Assembly (NCBI RefSeq): GCF_025770725.1
Contig: NZ_JANZKZ010000004.1
Location: 149,821-213,820, forward strand
Origin: Sulfurospirillum oryzae
Lineage (GTDB): Bacteria > Campylobacterota > Campylobacteria > Campylobacterales > Sulfurospirillaceae
Length of the DNA: 64,000 nucleotides
Direction of reading: 5' to 3'
Each line of letters opens with the position of its first letter. The stretch's first letter is position 1. Positions 8,809 through 17,385 of the stretch are shown here, piece by piece. Made by a program: the position numbers and the translations under genes. The notes under the pieces were generated by a model that was given only the letters and a program-made list of their open reading frames with translations, was not told the origin of the DNA and searched no databases.

Positions 8809-10404
8809 ATGGTCGAAGTGAACAACCTAACGATGCGTTTTGCGCATCAGCTTTTATTTGAAAATATCAATCTAAAACTTGATAAAGGTAAGCGTTATGG
8901 GCTTATTGGTGCGAATGGTGCGGGTAAAACAACCTTTTTGAAAATTTTATCACGTCAGATTGAGCCAACGAGTGGCAACATTTCTATTGAAAATGGATTA
9001 CGTGTCGGTGTTTTAAATCAAAATCAATATGCGTTTGAAGAGTTTACACTGAAAGATGCCGTAATGTATGGCAATAAACGTCTTTTTGATGCCATTAAAG
9101 AGAAAGAGCATCTCTATGCTACAGGCGATTTTTCTGACGATAAAGTGAACGATCGTTTGGCGGAGCTTGAAATCATCTGTGCGGAAGAAGATCCAACCTA
9201 TGAAGTGGACGTTAATATCGAAAAGATTTTAGCATCCTTAGGCTTTCCTGTTAGTGCGCAGGATAGTTTGATGAGTGAACTAACCGGTGGCGATAAATTT
9301 AAGATTTTGCTCGCCCAAGTGCTTTACCCCAAACCTGATGTTCTTTTTCTCGATGAGCCTACCAACAACCTAGACCTTGAGGCGATCTCTTGGTTAGAAG
9401 AACAACTTATTCGTCATGAAGGAACGATGGTTGTTATCTCGCACGATAGACACTTCCTCAACTCCGTTGTCACCAATATCTTAGATGTTGATTTTAAGAA
9501 AATCCGTGAATTTACGGGTAACTATGATGAATGGTATATGGCAGCGAATTTGATTGCAAAACAGCAAGAGATGGACAGAGATAAAAAACTCAAAGAGAAA
9601 GAAGAGCTAGAAGCTTTCGTTCGTCGTTTCTCTGCTAATGCATCTAAAGCAAAACAAGCGACTTCACGCCAAAAAAGACTTGAAAAACTTGACATTGCAG
9701 ACATCCAAACTTCTTCACGTAGAGACCCAAGTATCGTTTTTCGTATGGGACGTGACATCGGCAATGAAGTTTTAGAAGTTGAAGGCATTGAAAAAAGCTA
9801 TGGTGATCAAAAAGTACTTCACAACATCAGTTTTAAAGTTGAAAAAGGCGAAAAGATTGCACTTATCGGACACAACGGTGTGGGTAAAACAACTCTGTGC
9901 AACATCCTTATGGAGCAACTCGCTTCCGATACAGGCACTGTTAAATGGGGTGCTACGATTATCCCAAGTTACTTCCCTCAAAATACAACCGATATGATTA
10001 CGGGCGATTCTCAGCTGTTTGAGTGGTTGCAACAGTACGATGAGAAAAAAGATTTGGATGAAATTAGGAAGTGTTTAGGTCGTATGCTTTTCTCAGGCGA
10101 AGAGCAAAAGAAAAGTGTCTCTCAACTTAGCGGTGGCGAAAAACACCGTATGATGCTCTCTAAAATGATGCTTCAAAAAGGTAACTTCTTAGTGCTTGAT
10201 GAGCCAGATAACCATCTTGACCTTGAAGCGATTATTGCTCTTGGAGAGGGTCTGTTTAAATTTGCAGGTAATGTCATTTGTGTTACTCACGATAGAGAGC
10301 TTATTGACGCGTTTGCAAACCGCATCATTGAGTTGCATCCTGATGGAACGATGATAGATTTTAAAGGTGATTATGAAGCCTTTAGAGAGACGTATGGCAG
10401 ATAA
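8809..10404 (+). CDS. ybiT: ABC-F family ATPase, YbiT type
   Basis: 531 residues, the same length as E. coli YbiT (530) and similar throughout. Two ABC domains lack any membrane part. Walker A motifs are GANGAGKTT (about 38) and GHNGVGKTT (about 350). Signature motifs are LTGGDKFKILLAQ and LSGGEKHRMML, and Walker B sequences are LFLDEPTNNLDL and LVLDEPDNHLDL. The linker includes FSANASKAKQATSR. ABC-F proteins bind the ribosomal E site and act on stalled or starved ribosomes in the cytoplasm; the exact role of YbiT is less defined. It overlaps the next gene, a translation factor, by 11 bases. Confidence 0.92.
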   Translation: MVEVNNLTMRFAHQLLFENINLKLDKGKRYGLIGANGAGKTTFLKILSRQIEPTSGNISIENGLRVGVLNQNQYAFEEFTLKDAVMYGNKRLFDAIKEKEHLYATGDFSDDKVNDRLAELEIICAEEDPTYEVDVNIEKILASLGFPVSAQDSLMSELTGGDKFKILLAQVLYPKPDVLFLDEPTNNLDLEAISWLEEQLIRHEGTMVVISHDRHFLNSVVTNILDVDFKKIREFTGNYDEWYMAANLIAKQQEMDRDKKLKEKEELEAFVRRFSANASKAKQATSRQKRLEKLDIADIQTSSRRDPSIVFRMGRDIGNEVLEVEGIEKSYGDQKVLHNISFKVEKGEKIALIGHNGVGKTTLCNILMEQLASDTGTVKWGATIIPSYFPQNTTDMITGDSQLFEWLQQYDEKKDLDEIRKCLGRMLFSGEEQKKSVSQLSGGEKHRMMLSKMMLQKGNFLVLDEPDNHLDLEAIIALGEGLFKFAGNVICVTHDRELIDAFANRIIELHPDGTMIDFKGDYEAFRETYGR

Positions 10405-10732
10405 TAAGCCTCTCTTTTCCATTGGTTCTGCTTTAGACAAAGAAGAGGGATGGCGTTTTGAGGAAGAGAAGTCTTCCTCTCCTTCTTTGGAGATCAAACT
10501 TCCTTGTAAACATTTTTTAGTGCAAAAAATGGAAAAACGTCAAGGTAAGCCTGTTTCGATTGTCGGTCCTTTTTTTCTTGAAAAAGAAGCGCTTGCAAAA
10601 CTTTGTTCACTTTTGAAAAAAAAGCTTGGTAGTGGTGGTAGATGTAAAGAGGAGTGGCTTGAGTTTCAAGGCGAATGCCGAGAAAAGCTTAAGACGCTTT
10701 TAGTGAGTGAAGGATTTCGATTTAAGGGATAA
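10394..10732 (+). CDS. yciH: SUI1/eIF1-like translation factor, YciH type
   Basis: About 112 residues from ATG at 10394, chosen because the upstream in-frame Met at 10367 lies inside ybiT and adds an unrelated tail. The SUI1 fold is recognisable in the second half: KRQGKPVSIV, then LCSLLKKKLGSGGRCKEEW and FQGECREKLKTLL, matching the GGT.K....IQGDH pattern of YciH/eIF1. It likely influences start-codon selection on the 30S subunit. The overlap with the ribosome-associated ATPase upstream suggests joint expression. Family confident, cellular role in bacteria uncertain. Confidence 0.85.
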   Translation: MADNKPLFSIGSALDKEEGWRFEEEKSSSPSLEIKLPCKHFLVQKMEKRQGKPVSIVGPFFLEKEALAKLCSLLKKKLGSGGRCKEEWLEFQGECREKLKTLLVSEGFRFKG

Positions 10733-10734
10733 TT

Positions 10735-11646
10735 ATGAGCTATGTACTAGGCGCTCTTTTACCTATTTGTTTGATTATCGTGGCAGGCTATGCGTTTAAG
10801 CATGCTAGTTTTCCTTCGGTTGATTTTTGGCCTAAAATGGACAAGTTCACCTACTATGTTTTAATGCCTTGTTTATTGGTCTATGAACTAGCAGTTGCTA
10901 AAATTGATTTGACTTATACGGTTAACCTTGTTCTGACATCTCTTGGCGGAATTTTTCTGATTTTAGTGATTTTAATCCTTCTTAACATGATTCTTCATTT
11001 TGAAAATAGGGCGTTTACCTCTATTGTTCAAGGAGGAATTCGTTTTAATACCTATGTTCTTTTAGCCTTGGTTAATGCTATTTATGGCGATAAAGGCTTA
11101 GTTTTAGCTGCCATTGTCATAGCCTTTGCTATTCCGTTTATCAATATTCTCTGTATTTCTGTTTTTGCAATTTTTTTACGCGATGGTAAATTTTCGTTAC
11201 GCTCTTTTTTCAAAACAATTGTGAAAAATCCTTTGATTGGCGCTTGTGTTATTGGTGGACTTATCAATGCGAGTGGTATTCCAATGCCTCTTTTTATTTT
11301 AAAAAGCATCTCGATTATTAGCCATGCCGCTTTGCCTATGGGACTTTTATCGGTAGGCGTAGGGTTGGAGCTTAAATATTTGAAGCATGCTAAAAAAGAG
11401 TTGGTTGTCTCAACCGTTGCCAAGCTTATTTTATTCCCAATGATCGCCTATGGTTTAGGTCTTTTGTTTGGGCTTAATGGCATCAGCTTGAGCATCGCTA
11501 TTATTTTTGCTTCGATGCCAACGGCTACTTCTTCGCATATTTTGGCACGTGAACTTGGAGGCGATGTCTCATTAATGGCTTCCATTACAACACTTGAGAC
11601 ATTAGCATGCGTGGGGACACTTTTTTTAATCGTTCCGCTTTTATAG
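10735..11646 (+). CDS. AEC family transporter (auxin efflux carrier/malonate type)
   Basis: 303 residues with about ten hydrophobic segments filling the whole length, in the two-half architecture of the AEC family (FTYYVLMPCLLVYEL in the first half; GGLINASGIPMP and MPTATSSHILARELGG in the second). Members move organic anions or other small metabolites across the inner membrane; the substrate cannot be read here. It starts two bases after yciH and overlaps the opposing RCK gene by six bases at its 3' end. Confidence 0.85.
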   Translation: MSYVLGALLPICLIIVAGYAFKHASFPSVDFWPKMDKFTYYVLMPCLLVYELAVAKIDLTYTVNLVLTSLGGIFLILVILILLNMILHFENRAFTSIVQGGIRFNTYVLLALVNAIYGDKGLVLAAIVIAFAIPFINILCISVFAIFLRDGKFSLRSFFKTIVKNPLIGACVIGGLINASGIPMPLFILKSISIISHAALPMGLLSVGVGLELKYLKHAKKELVVSTVAKLILFPMIAYGLGLLFGLNGISLSIAIIFASMPTATSSHILARELGGDVSLMASITTLETLACVGTLFLIVPLL

Positions 11647-12336
11647 ACTAAAATCCATTTTAAAACGTTCTATCTCAGCACTTTTACCAACCACAACTAA
11701 AATATCACCAGCATCAAGTTTATGGTCATGCCCTTCGGTACTGAAGATAAACTCTTTTTTGAGCTCTTTATCGTGCAGACCAATTAAAAGCATATTGTAG
11801 TTTTGTGTTGGATAGCAGGTTTGTAACATAAGTCCATTGAGAGGCGAGTGCGCACTAATGGTGATCTGCTCCATATTAATGTCTTCTTCTCCAAAAATCG
11901 TAGCATCAATGACTTGCATGACTTCAGGTTGCGTAATGAGTTTATAGATTCTTTTCCCACAAATCTGATAGGGATCTAAAATGGTACTTGCTCCTGCAAT
12001 TTCAAGTTTATGAATCGCATCTTTGGTATGTGTGGTTGCAATAATCTCTACTTTTGGGTCTAAGGAACGAATAGAAAGGGTTAAAAAGACATTTTGCACA
12101 TCTTCTTCAAAGAGTGTAAATACAAATTTGACATCTTCACCAATACCTAGACTTAACAGTGTATCATCATCGCTGTAATCCGCCACCAATAATTCAAATC
12201 CAAGTTTTTTAGCCTTAGGAAGTAAGGTGGGATCATTATCGATACAGATAAATGCGTGCCCTTGTGCTTGAAGTCGTGCGCCGATCTCAATGGCTGAACG
12301 GCTAAATCCAAAAAGAAGTATTTTGTTTTCTCTCAT
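11641..12336 (-). CDS. TrkA/RCK-type protein paired with a K+ channel
   Basis: 231 residues with an RCK_N-like Rossmann domain (1-~120) and a C-terminal RCK_C/TrkA_C-like domain (~150-231). The nucleotide-binding loop reads GFSRSAIEIG instead of GxGxxG, so NAD/ATP binding may be altered or lost, while the acidic IDNDP at the second strand is kept. It overlaps the K+ channel gene upstream by four bases (ATGA), so the two are almost certainly co-translated. I infer that it adds extra regulatory subunits to the channel gating ring. Confidence 0.8.
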   Translation of the reverse strand: MRENKILLFGFSRSAIEIGARLQAQGHAFICIDNDPTLLPKAKKLGFELLVADYSDDDTLLSLGIGEDVKFVFTLFEEDVQNVFLTLSIRSLDPKVEIIATTHTKDAIHKLEIAGASTILDPYQICGKRIYKLITQPEVMQVIDATIFGEEDINMEQITISAHSPLNGLMLQTCYPTQNYNMLLIGLHDKELKKEFIFSTEGHDHKLDAGDILVVVGKSAEIERFKMDFSL

Positions 12337-13892
12337 TTTATACTCCTTTTATCATTGAGTTTGCGAAGGACATTGATATGGTGTTTTCTTCCCATGATAA
12401 TAAGCATATCGTGGCTTTGAAGCTCAAAATTGGCAGCAGGATTGAAGTAAAAAGGAGTACGTTCTTCTTTGCGCAACACCCCAAAAAGAAGTAGTCTTTT
12501 CTCTTTAAGCCCTAGTGATCCAATAGGCTTGTTGACAAAACATGAGTGCTCATGAATAGAGATAATGTCAAATATAACCCCGGTATTCTCTGTGAGCATT
12601 TCATCAAGAGCGGCATAAGAGATAGGTTGATCAATATATTGAGCACCCATGACGCCAATTGTTTCATCGGCGCTAAAAGCGTAATTTGCGCCTGCTAAAA
12701 AATACTTTTTTTTATGAGTGTTTTTAATGACGCGAGCGATAATAATAATTTGCTTACTTAAACTTCGAGCTGTTAGTGTGATAAAAACATTAAGTTCATC
12801 GCTGTTGGTTGCACAAATAATCTGTGCGGCGCGTTTACCCACGCCCAGCGAGCCTAGGATTCTACTTTTTGATGCATCTGCAACAATGCCGATAAGTCCT
12901 CTTTGTTGTGCGAGTTTGATTTTTGATTCGTCATTATCAATAATAACAAGCTTATAGCCATCTTCATGGAGCATTTTAGCCACCACTTCGCCGACTCTTC
13001 CGTAACCGCAAATAACAATGTAATCTTCAAGCTTTTCCACATCAGCAAAAATGCGACTCTCTTTAAGTTCAATGAGTTTGCTTTGAAAGGAGGAGACAAT
13101 GATGGATGTTAAAAAGGCAAGAATGGCAACACCTAAAATAATGAGGATCATAGCGACAATCATGCCCTCTGTGGTCACAGGGACAATGTCGCCATAACCA
13201 ACCGTTCCCATCGTTACAATTGCCCAATAGACAGCATCAAAAAGAGTGTTGATCTTAGGATTTTGGTGTGTTTCAAAGATATAGATAGCAGAGCTTCCTG
13301 TAAAAATGACAAAACTTGCAAAGGTTGCTAAGGTAAAGAGCTCAAATTTCTTTTCGGTGATGATTTCCGTAAATGTTTTCATGCTCCTTGCATAGCGAAA
13401 GAGTTTAAAAATCCTAAAGAGAAGAAAAATCCTTAAAAAACGTAAAGGTCGGTAACTTGGTAGAATAGCCAAAAGATCGATGATAGCCAGAGGAGAGAAA
13501 ATGTATGCTAACTTTTTCTTTACAATGGCAAACAGTGTGCGTCTGAGTGAAAAAGGTAAGTCATTGTTGGTTGCTTGTTCATAGTGTTCTAAGAATATTT
13601 TATGGCTATCTGAATAGATCCAAAAGCGAAGTAAGTATTCAATAACAAAAACAATCAAAGAAAACTGAACGAACATATCAAGATAAGCATGTCCCTCAGG
13701 ATTTTTAACTTCGTAAAGTAAGAAAAGAACACTAAAAACAACAAGCAGAACCATGAAAATATCGAAATAGAATTTGAGTTTAGAGTGTTGTGCTTCTAAA
13801 AGTGCCTTGCAAAATTCTTTTGAGCGATGATACTTTGGGGATGCATCTAAAAAATAGGCAAATCGAACAAGAAGGGTCGTAATATAGCCCAT
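12333..13892 (-). CDS. Six-helix potassium channel with cytoplasmic RCK domain
   Basis: 519 residues. The N-terminal ~270 residues hold six membrane segments, including an S4-like arginine-rich helix (RPLRFLRIFLLFRIFKLFRY) and the pore signature TVGYGD followed by VPVTTEG. The cytoplasmic part has a complete RCK_N domain with GYGRVGEVVAKML and IDNDESK for nucleotide binding, then an RCK_C domain. It should conduct K+ through the inner membrane under control of ligand and perhaps voltage. The S4 charges are fewer than in animal Kv channels, so voltage gating is uncertain. Downstream gene encodes a second RCK protein. Confidence 0.9.
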   Translation of the reverse strand: MGYITTLLVRFAYFLDASPKYHRSKEFCKALLEAQHSKLKFYFDIFMVLLVVFSVLFLLYEVKNPEGHAYLDMFVQFSLIVFVIEYLLRFWIYSDSHKIFLEHYEQATNNDLPFSLRRTLFAIVKKKLAYIFSPLAIIDLLAILPSYRPLRFLRIFLLFRIFKLFRYARSMKTFTEIITEKKFELFTLATFASFVIFTGSSAIYIFETHQNPKINTLFDAVYWAIVTMGTVGYGDIVPVTTEGMIVAMILIILGVAILAFLTSIIVSSFQSKLIELKESRIFADVEKLEDYIVICGYGRVGEVVAKMLHEDGYKLVIIDNDESKIKLAQQRGLIGIVADASKSRILGSLGVGKRAAQIICATNSDELNVFITLTARSLSKQIIIIARVIKNTHKKKYFLAGANYAFSADETIGVMGAQYIDQPISYAALDEMLTENTGVIFDIISIHEHSCFVNKPIGSLGLKEKRLLLFGVLRKEERTPFYFNPAANFELQSHDMLIIMGRKHHINVLRKLNDKRSIK

Positions 13893-13919
13893 TTTAAACC
13901 TTTGAAAAAGTATAAAAAA

Positions 13920-13937
13920 GCCTTTACATGTAAAGGC
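13920..13937. repeat. 18-bp perfect palindrome GCCTTTACATGTAAAGGC
   Basis: The longest perfect copy of the abundant palindrome that I found. It occupies most of the 44-base gap between the selenoprotein gene and the K+ channel gene and touches the final base of the selenoprotein stop codon. As RNA it would form a hairpin, but with no loop it would have to open at the centre. Confidence 0.85.
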
Positions 13938-14185
13938 TAATAACCTGCTTTTTTCAGCAGTGCAGCGATCTCTCCCACTTCAGGAAAGCGTTCTATGGGT
14001 GTGCCAATTTTTTCCGTTTTGGAAAAAATAACAATATCGTCAACGACAACATCAAAAAATCCGCCCGTTTTTGGGGAAAGGGTTGTTTTGGCATTTGGAT
14101 AGGCACTTAAAATTTCATCTTTCACACGGAAAGCTCGTGGCATATATCCTCAACGTGTACAATAATAGATAACAACGTTCATCAT
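13937..14185 (-). CDS. selW: SelW-like selenoprotein (Rdx family) with in-frame UGA
   Basis: An ATG-only reading would start at 14143 and lose the active site. Extending upstream in the same frame passes one UGA (14152-14150) and reaches ATGATG at 14185/14182 behind AAGGAAAA. Decoded as selenocysteine this gives MMNVVIYYCTRUGYMPRA, which is the CxxU redox motif of the SelW/SelT/SelH (Rdx) family, followed by the family pattern GGFFDVVVDD, IFSKTEKIGTPIERFPE. Total 82 residues. A small hairpin lies in the expected window after the UGA. Likely a thiol-redox protein of the cytoplasm. No selA/selB/selC is in the window, so selenocysteine use elsewhere in the genome is assumed. Confidence 0.85.
14119..14133 (-). 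promoter_or_regulatory. Candidate bacterial SECIS hairpin
   Basis: On the coding strand, CTTTC and GAAAG form a 5-bp stem around a CGTGT loop, starting 17 bases after the UGA codon. Bacterial SECIS elements sit within the coding sequence roughly 15-40 bases downstream of UGA and present a small apical loop, so position and size fit. The stem is short and no lower stem is convincing; assigned by position. Confidence 0.45.
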
Positions 14186-14191
14186 TTTTCC

Positions 14192-15433
14192 TTAGGTTTC
14201 TTTGGTATGTTCCGTTTCTTCTACAAAGAGGGTTGCATTCATGCAGGCATCATAAAGTTGTTCGGCGTTAAAGCAAGGGTAATGTCCAAGTGCTTTAATG
14301 GTCGTTTCCATGTCACATGAATGATTCATCTGCGTTGCAATATAGAGCAATTCACCTAAAAATCCTTCATGGGTGAGAAGGGCTTTTTTAATCTCATCAT
14401 CCAGATGGACATTAGCTAAAAATTCTTCCATTGAGATATTGAGGTATGCGTCAATTAAAGAGAGACTTCCTGTTAAAAAGGCTTTATTGGCAAGCTCAGC
14501 TTTATTGCACGCAAGGGCTAACTCTTCCATTGTTTTGGCTCGAAATTTGACATTATTAAAAAGTTCATCTCCAAAAGGACGATGGTGTGGTTCTCCATAC
14601 AAAAAGAGCCCGAGCCATGAAAGAATTTTTTGCGGTCCCAAAAGAGTCACCATCTGTTTAATAGATGTTATCTTTTGTTTGAAATGGTAAGCCCCAGAAT
14701 TGACATGGCGTAAAAGGTTATAGACAAGATCAGGACATGTTGCAAATTTGTTGGATATATAAGTGACATCGTTGTTTTCTTGAATGCAATTGATAAGTCG
14801 AATCGCATTGATGGTGTTAGGTTCAATCTTTTGGCCACTCAAAATAATAGGTTTCTCAAAAAAGTAGCCTTGAAAAAAGAGAAAATCGAGTTTAGTACAC
14901 ACTTCATACTCTTCGTGAGTTTCAATTTTTTCAGCAAGAAGAGGGATATTATATTTTTTGAGTTTATGAATGGCAGCTTCTAGCTGGGGAATTCCAATGG
15001 CTTGAATGTCTACTTTGATCATTTCAGTGTAAGGGAAAAGTGGTTCATAGTGTTGTATTATCAAATCACTGCAATCAAAATCATCAAGAGAGAAACGATA
15101 GCCCAAAGAGTGTAAATATTTAACGCGCTCATACAGCGCTAAAGAGACTTTAGTGTGCTCTAAGATTTCAAAGCCAAAATACTCTTTTGGAAGTAGTAAA
15201 ACAGCATCGCTAAACAGCATCGTTTCATCAACATTGATATACCCCATCTTGTGTCCGATGATAGGTGTAAGACCTATATTGTGAATGAGGTTAACGATGA
15301 CGCGAGCGGTCGCTTTGGCATTGTCTTGAAATGTCGCAACATTGTTAATTTCGCAGGAACGGTAAAGAAGTTCATACCCAAAGCATACACCCTCTTTATC
15401 AAAAATAGGTTGTCTACCAACGTAGGTACTCAC
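14192..15433 (-). CDS. EAL-HDOD (YuxH-like) signalling protein
   Basis: 413 residues from a GTG start at 15433, chosen because AAGGAGCG precedes it and because a longer in-frame ATG at 15505 would read through a dispersed repeat. The N-terminal EAL-like domain (VGRQPIFDKEGVCFGYELLYR) keeps only a degenerate form of the catalytic motif (FGYELLYR in place of EALLR, then FSLDDF where DDFG is expected), so phosphodiesterase activity is doubtful. The C-terminal HDOD domain (about 190-390) includes PDLVYNLLRHVNSGAY. Likely a cyclic di-GMP or other regulatory adaptor in the cytoplasm. Confidence 0.85.
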   Translation of the reverse strand: MSTYVGRQPIFDKEGVCFGYELLYRSCEINNVATFQDNAKATARVIVNLIHNIGLTPIIGHKMGYINVDETMLFSDAVLLLPKEYFGFEILEHTKVSLALYERVKYLHSLGYRFSLDDFDCSDLIIQHYEPLFPYTEMIKVDIQAIGIPQLEAAIHKLKKYNIPLLAEKIETHEEYEVCTKLDFLFFQGYFFEKPIILSGQKIEPNTINAIRLINCIQENNDVTYISNKFATCPDLVYNLLRHVNSGAYHFKQKITSIKQMVTLLGPQKILSWLGLFLYGEPHHRPFGDELFNNVKFRAKTMEELALACNKAELANKAFLTGSLSLIDAYLNISMEEFLANVHLDDEIKKALLTHEGFLGELLYIATQMNHSCDMETTIKALGHYPCFNAEQLYDACMNATLFVEETEHTKET

Positions 15434-15474
15434 AAAGCGCTCCTTTTTTATTATGGTATAGAGTTCCGCAAGAA

Positions 15475-15561
15475 CTCTTGATACGTTTTTGAAGCAAAGC
15501 TTCAAAAAACTACGTTAACACTGAGTTTTCTTCGGCAGAAAGCCCATGCACCTTTGGTACT
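15475..15561 (+). repeat. Three-hairpin intergenic repeat, copy A
   Basis: Hairpin 1 at 15484-15509 (GTTTTTGAAGC, AAA loop), then the linker TACGTTAACACTG, hairpin 2 at 15521-15545 (TGAGTTTTCT, loop TCGGC, AGAAAGCCCA) and a short hairpin 3 at 15547-15559. It matches copies at 28703-28790 and 53199-53286 along its whole length. Here it lies antisense to transcription of the flanking minus-strand genes, so it is not simply their terminator. Confidence 0.8.
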
Positions 15562-15595
15562 TAGAGTTCTTTTCAATTGAGTTTTGAAAGAGCTC
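15562..15595 (-). terminator. Probable terminator of csd4
   Basis: An imperfect hairpin lies just after the csd4 stop on the minus strand: AGAGCTCTTTCAA pairs with TTGAAAAGAACTCT around an AACTCA-type loop. It lacks a long T tract, so termination strength is uncertain. Confidence 0.45.
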
Positions 15596-15615
15596 TTATT
15601 GTCTAACAGAAAAGG

Positions 15616-16932
15616 CTATTTTTTACTTTTTTTCTCATCTTCAAACTTGATATTGATCATGCCACAAAACTTTTTATCTTTGTAATAGTGTACCATGTAT
15701 GTGGTTTCATCTTTATCAATTGCATACGTTTTAACAAAATCTTTTGGTTCAACTTTAATACCACCTTCACTCACAACACCCTGTTTTGAAAAACCGATGA
15801 TGTTAATGCGGTAGCCATTGATTGGGTCAATTTGAAAACTGTTTTTAGCACTAATCAGTGAACCAATTTTTGCTGTTGTTTTCTTTCCATCAATGAGGAG
15901 TCCTACTTCATTCAAAGAGTGTTCAAACTCAATAAAATCAGGTTTAAGCGTAGAAACAAGAATGTTTCCATTCATGATTTTGTATTCATCTTTCTCTTTA
16001 ACAACTGCAATTAAAGGATTGTTACTGCTGTAAACTAATTTATCTTTACTCATTGGAAAAAATTTAATATAAGGTTTTAGCGTTGAAAGATCTAACATGA
16101 TTTTGGTAGGAGGAATTTCCAACATACCCTCATCGTGAAGAAGTTTTTTGATGTTCTCTTCTGTGAGATCAAATGAGCGTGAATATTTAATATTCATCAC
16201 GTTCATAAATTTTTCAATGGTTTTGAGTTGATAAAAGACTTTTTGAGAAAGGTTGGTAATATTTTTACTGGTTTCAATCGCAAAAGCAGGCTTGTTGTTT
16301 TGGATGGAAAAGAAAGTTAAGCTTTGTTGCATCGCTTTGTCTTGCGTTTTTGTATTGGTATTTTTAACGTTAAACTCATGCACATCTTCAATCAGCCCAA
16401 CGTTGGTCTCTTGATTGACTTTTGTAGCAATATCTGCAAGATTTCCGTATTTTGCATTAGGAATTTGTTGCTGATCAATGATGGTTGCTTGTCCCCAGGC
16501 TTTTTGATTAAAGTTTTTATCGATATTTTTATCTCGGTAAAAGCCTTGACCATCGTGCAAGTTCAAAGTGAGATCTACTTTAGGGTTCAAAATAAGCTTT
16601 TTTACCTCAGAAACAGTATCAAAATCTTTATCTTTGGTTTCAATTTTGGCAAATTTACGGTTCATATCACCATTGATGCCACGAGAGTTTTTGACAATGC
16701 TGTCAAAGTTAAGGTTTGGAACGATCCAAAGGTTACCACTTTCAATTTTGTAATACCTTGATAAAAGCATCGGTGCAAAGTAGCCTCCAGGTTCATCACC
16801 ATGAATTCCTCCCACAATTAAAAGGGTACTTCCCTCTTTGCCGCTCTCTTTCTTAATCAGAGAGTAATGTAAATTAGCGCTAAACGCATACGTTGAGAGT
16901 AAAAAACAGAAACCTAGGAACACTTTTTTCAT
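15616..16932 (-). CDS. csd4: M99-family DL-carboxypeptidase, cell-shape protein Csd4/Pgp1
   Basis: 438 residues with a signal peptide (MKKVFLGFCFLLSTYAFSA). The zinc-carboxypeptidase core carries GGIHGDEPGG (zinc ligands His and Glu) and the third ligand in LNLHDGQGFYR; a glutamate later in AIETSKNI is the likely general base. C-terminal ~150 residues form beta-rich accessory domains. In Helicobacter and Campylobacter this enzyme trims peptidoglycan tripeptides to dipeptides in the periplasm and is needed for helical shape, so its presence fits a curved or spiral cell. Monocistronic by appearance. Confidence 0.9.
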   Translation of the reverse strand: MKKVFLGFCFLLSTYAFSANLHYSLIKKESGKEGSTLLIVGGIHGDEPGGYFAPMLLSRYYKIESGNLWIVPNLNFDSIVKNSRGINGDMNRKFAKIETKDKDFDTVSEVKKLILNPKVDLTLNLHDGQGFYRDKNIDKNFNQKAWGQATIIDQQQIPNAKYGNLADIATKVNQETNVGLIEDVHEFNVKNTNTKTQDKAMQQSLTFFSIQNNKPAFAIETSKNITNLSQKVFYQLKTIEKFMNVMNIKYSRSFDLTEENIKKLLHDEGMLEIPPTKIMLDLSTLKPYIKFFPMSKDKLVYSSNNPLIAVVKEKDEYKIMNGNILVSTLKPDFIEFEHSLNEVGLLIDGKKTTAKIGSLISAKNSFQIDPINGYRINIIGFSKQGVVSEGGIKVEPKDFVKTYAIDKDETTYMVHYYKDKKFCGMINIKFEDEKKSKK

Positions 16933-17013
16933 TCGTTATCTTTAATAAGTATTTTTTAAAATTTTTCCAAAGATATTAGCAAAAGGGAGATTAAACTATG
17001 CCCAAAAATAGAG

Positions 17014-17385
17014 TTATGAGCGTAACTTATCTTGTAGTATGGTAACAAAATTTTCAAAACTTGGTAGATTAAGATGCGATTCGCGCTGTTTGATTCCCCA
17101 CATGGACTCAGGAAAGTGTGAATCTTCCTCAAAACGTGCCATGATATGGATATGAAGATGCGGTACATAGTTACCAAACATCGCAATATTGATCTTTTTA
17201 GGGTTATAGTAAAAACGCATTGTTTCTTCAACAATGAGCATGGCTTTTAAAATGGCTTCTTGCGTTTCTTTATCGCAATCACTGAGCTCTTTGTAGGGAT
17301 GCTGGGTAAAGATTTTCACCCAAGGAATGAGAGCATTTTCTTTTTCAATGTAAAAGTATTCATTTTCATAAAGTTTTTCTGACAT
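17014..17385 (-). CDS. HIT family protein (histidine triad)
   Basis: 123 residues. The triad reads PHLHIHIMARF (HxHxH at about 76-80), the active site for nucleotidyl hydrolysis or transfer on phosphoramidates and dinucleotides. The length suits a compact HIT protein. The start is preceded by AAGGAG and overlaps the stop of the upstream radical SAM gene (TAATG), so the two are coupled. Substrate unknown. Confidence 0.88.
   Translation of the reverse strand: MSEKLYENEYFYIEKENALIPWVKIFTQHPYKELSDCDKETQEAILKAMLIVEETMRFYYNPKKINIAMFGNYVPHLHIHIMARFEEDSHFPESMWGIKQRESHLNLPSFENFVTILQDKLRS

Noticed and set aside
14143..14185. The short Rdx-family gene as a truncated pseudogene
   Set aside because: The UGA falls exactly at the CxxU position, the upstream start has a good ribosome binding site, and the rest is intact, so selenocysteine is the better explanation.
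15434..15505. Longer N-terminus for the EAL-HDOD protein
   Set aside because: The extension reads through the three-hairpin repeat and has no ribosome binding site; the GTG at 15433 starts at the conserved VGRQPIFD region.
16324..16761. 145-codon open frame opposite csd4
   Set aside because: Antisense shadow with no supporting start signal or family.
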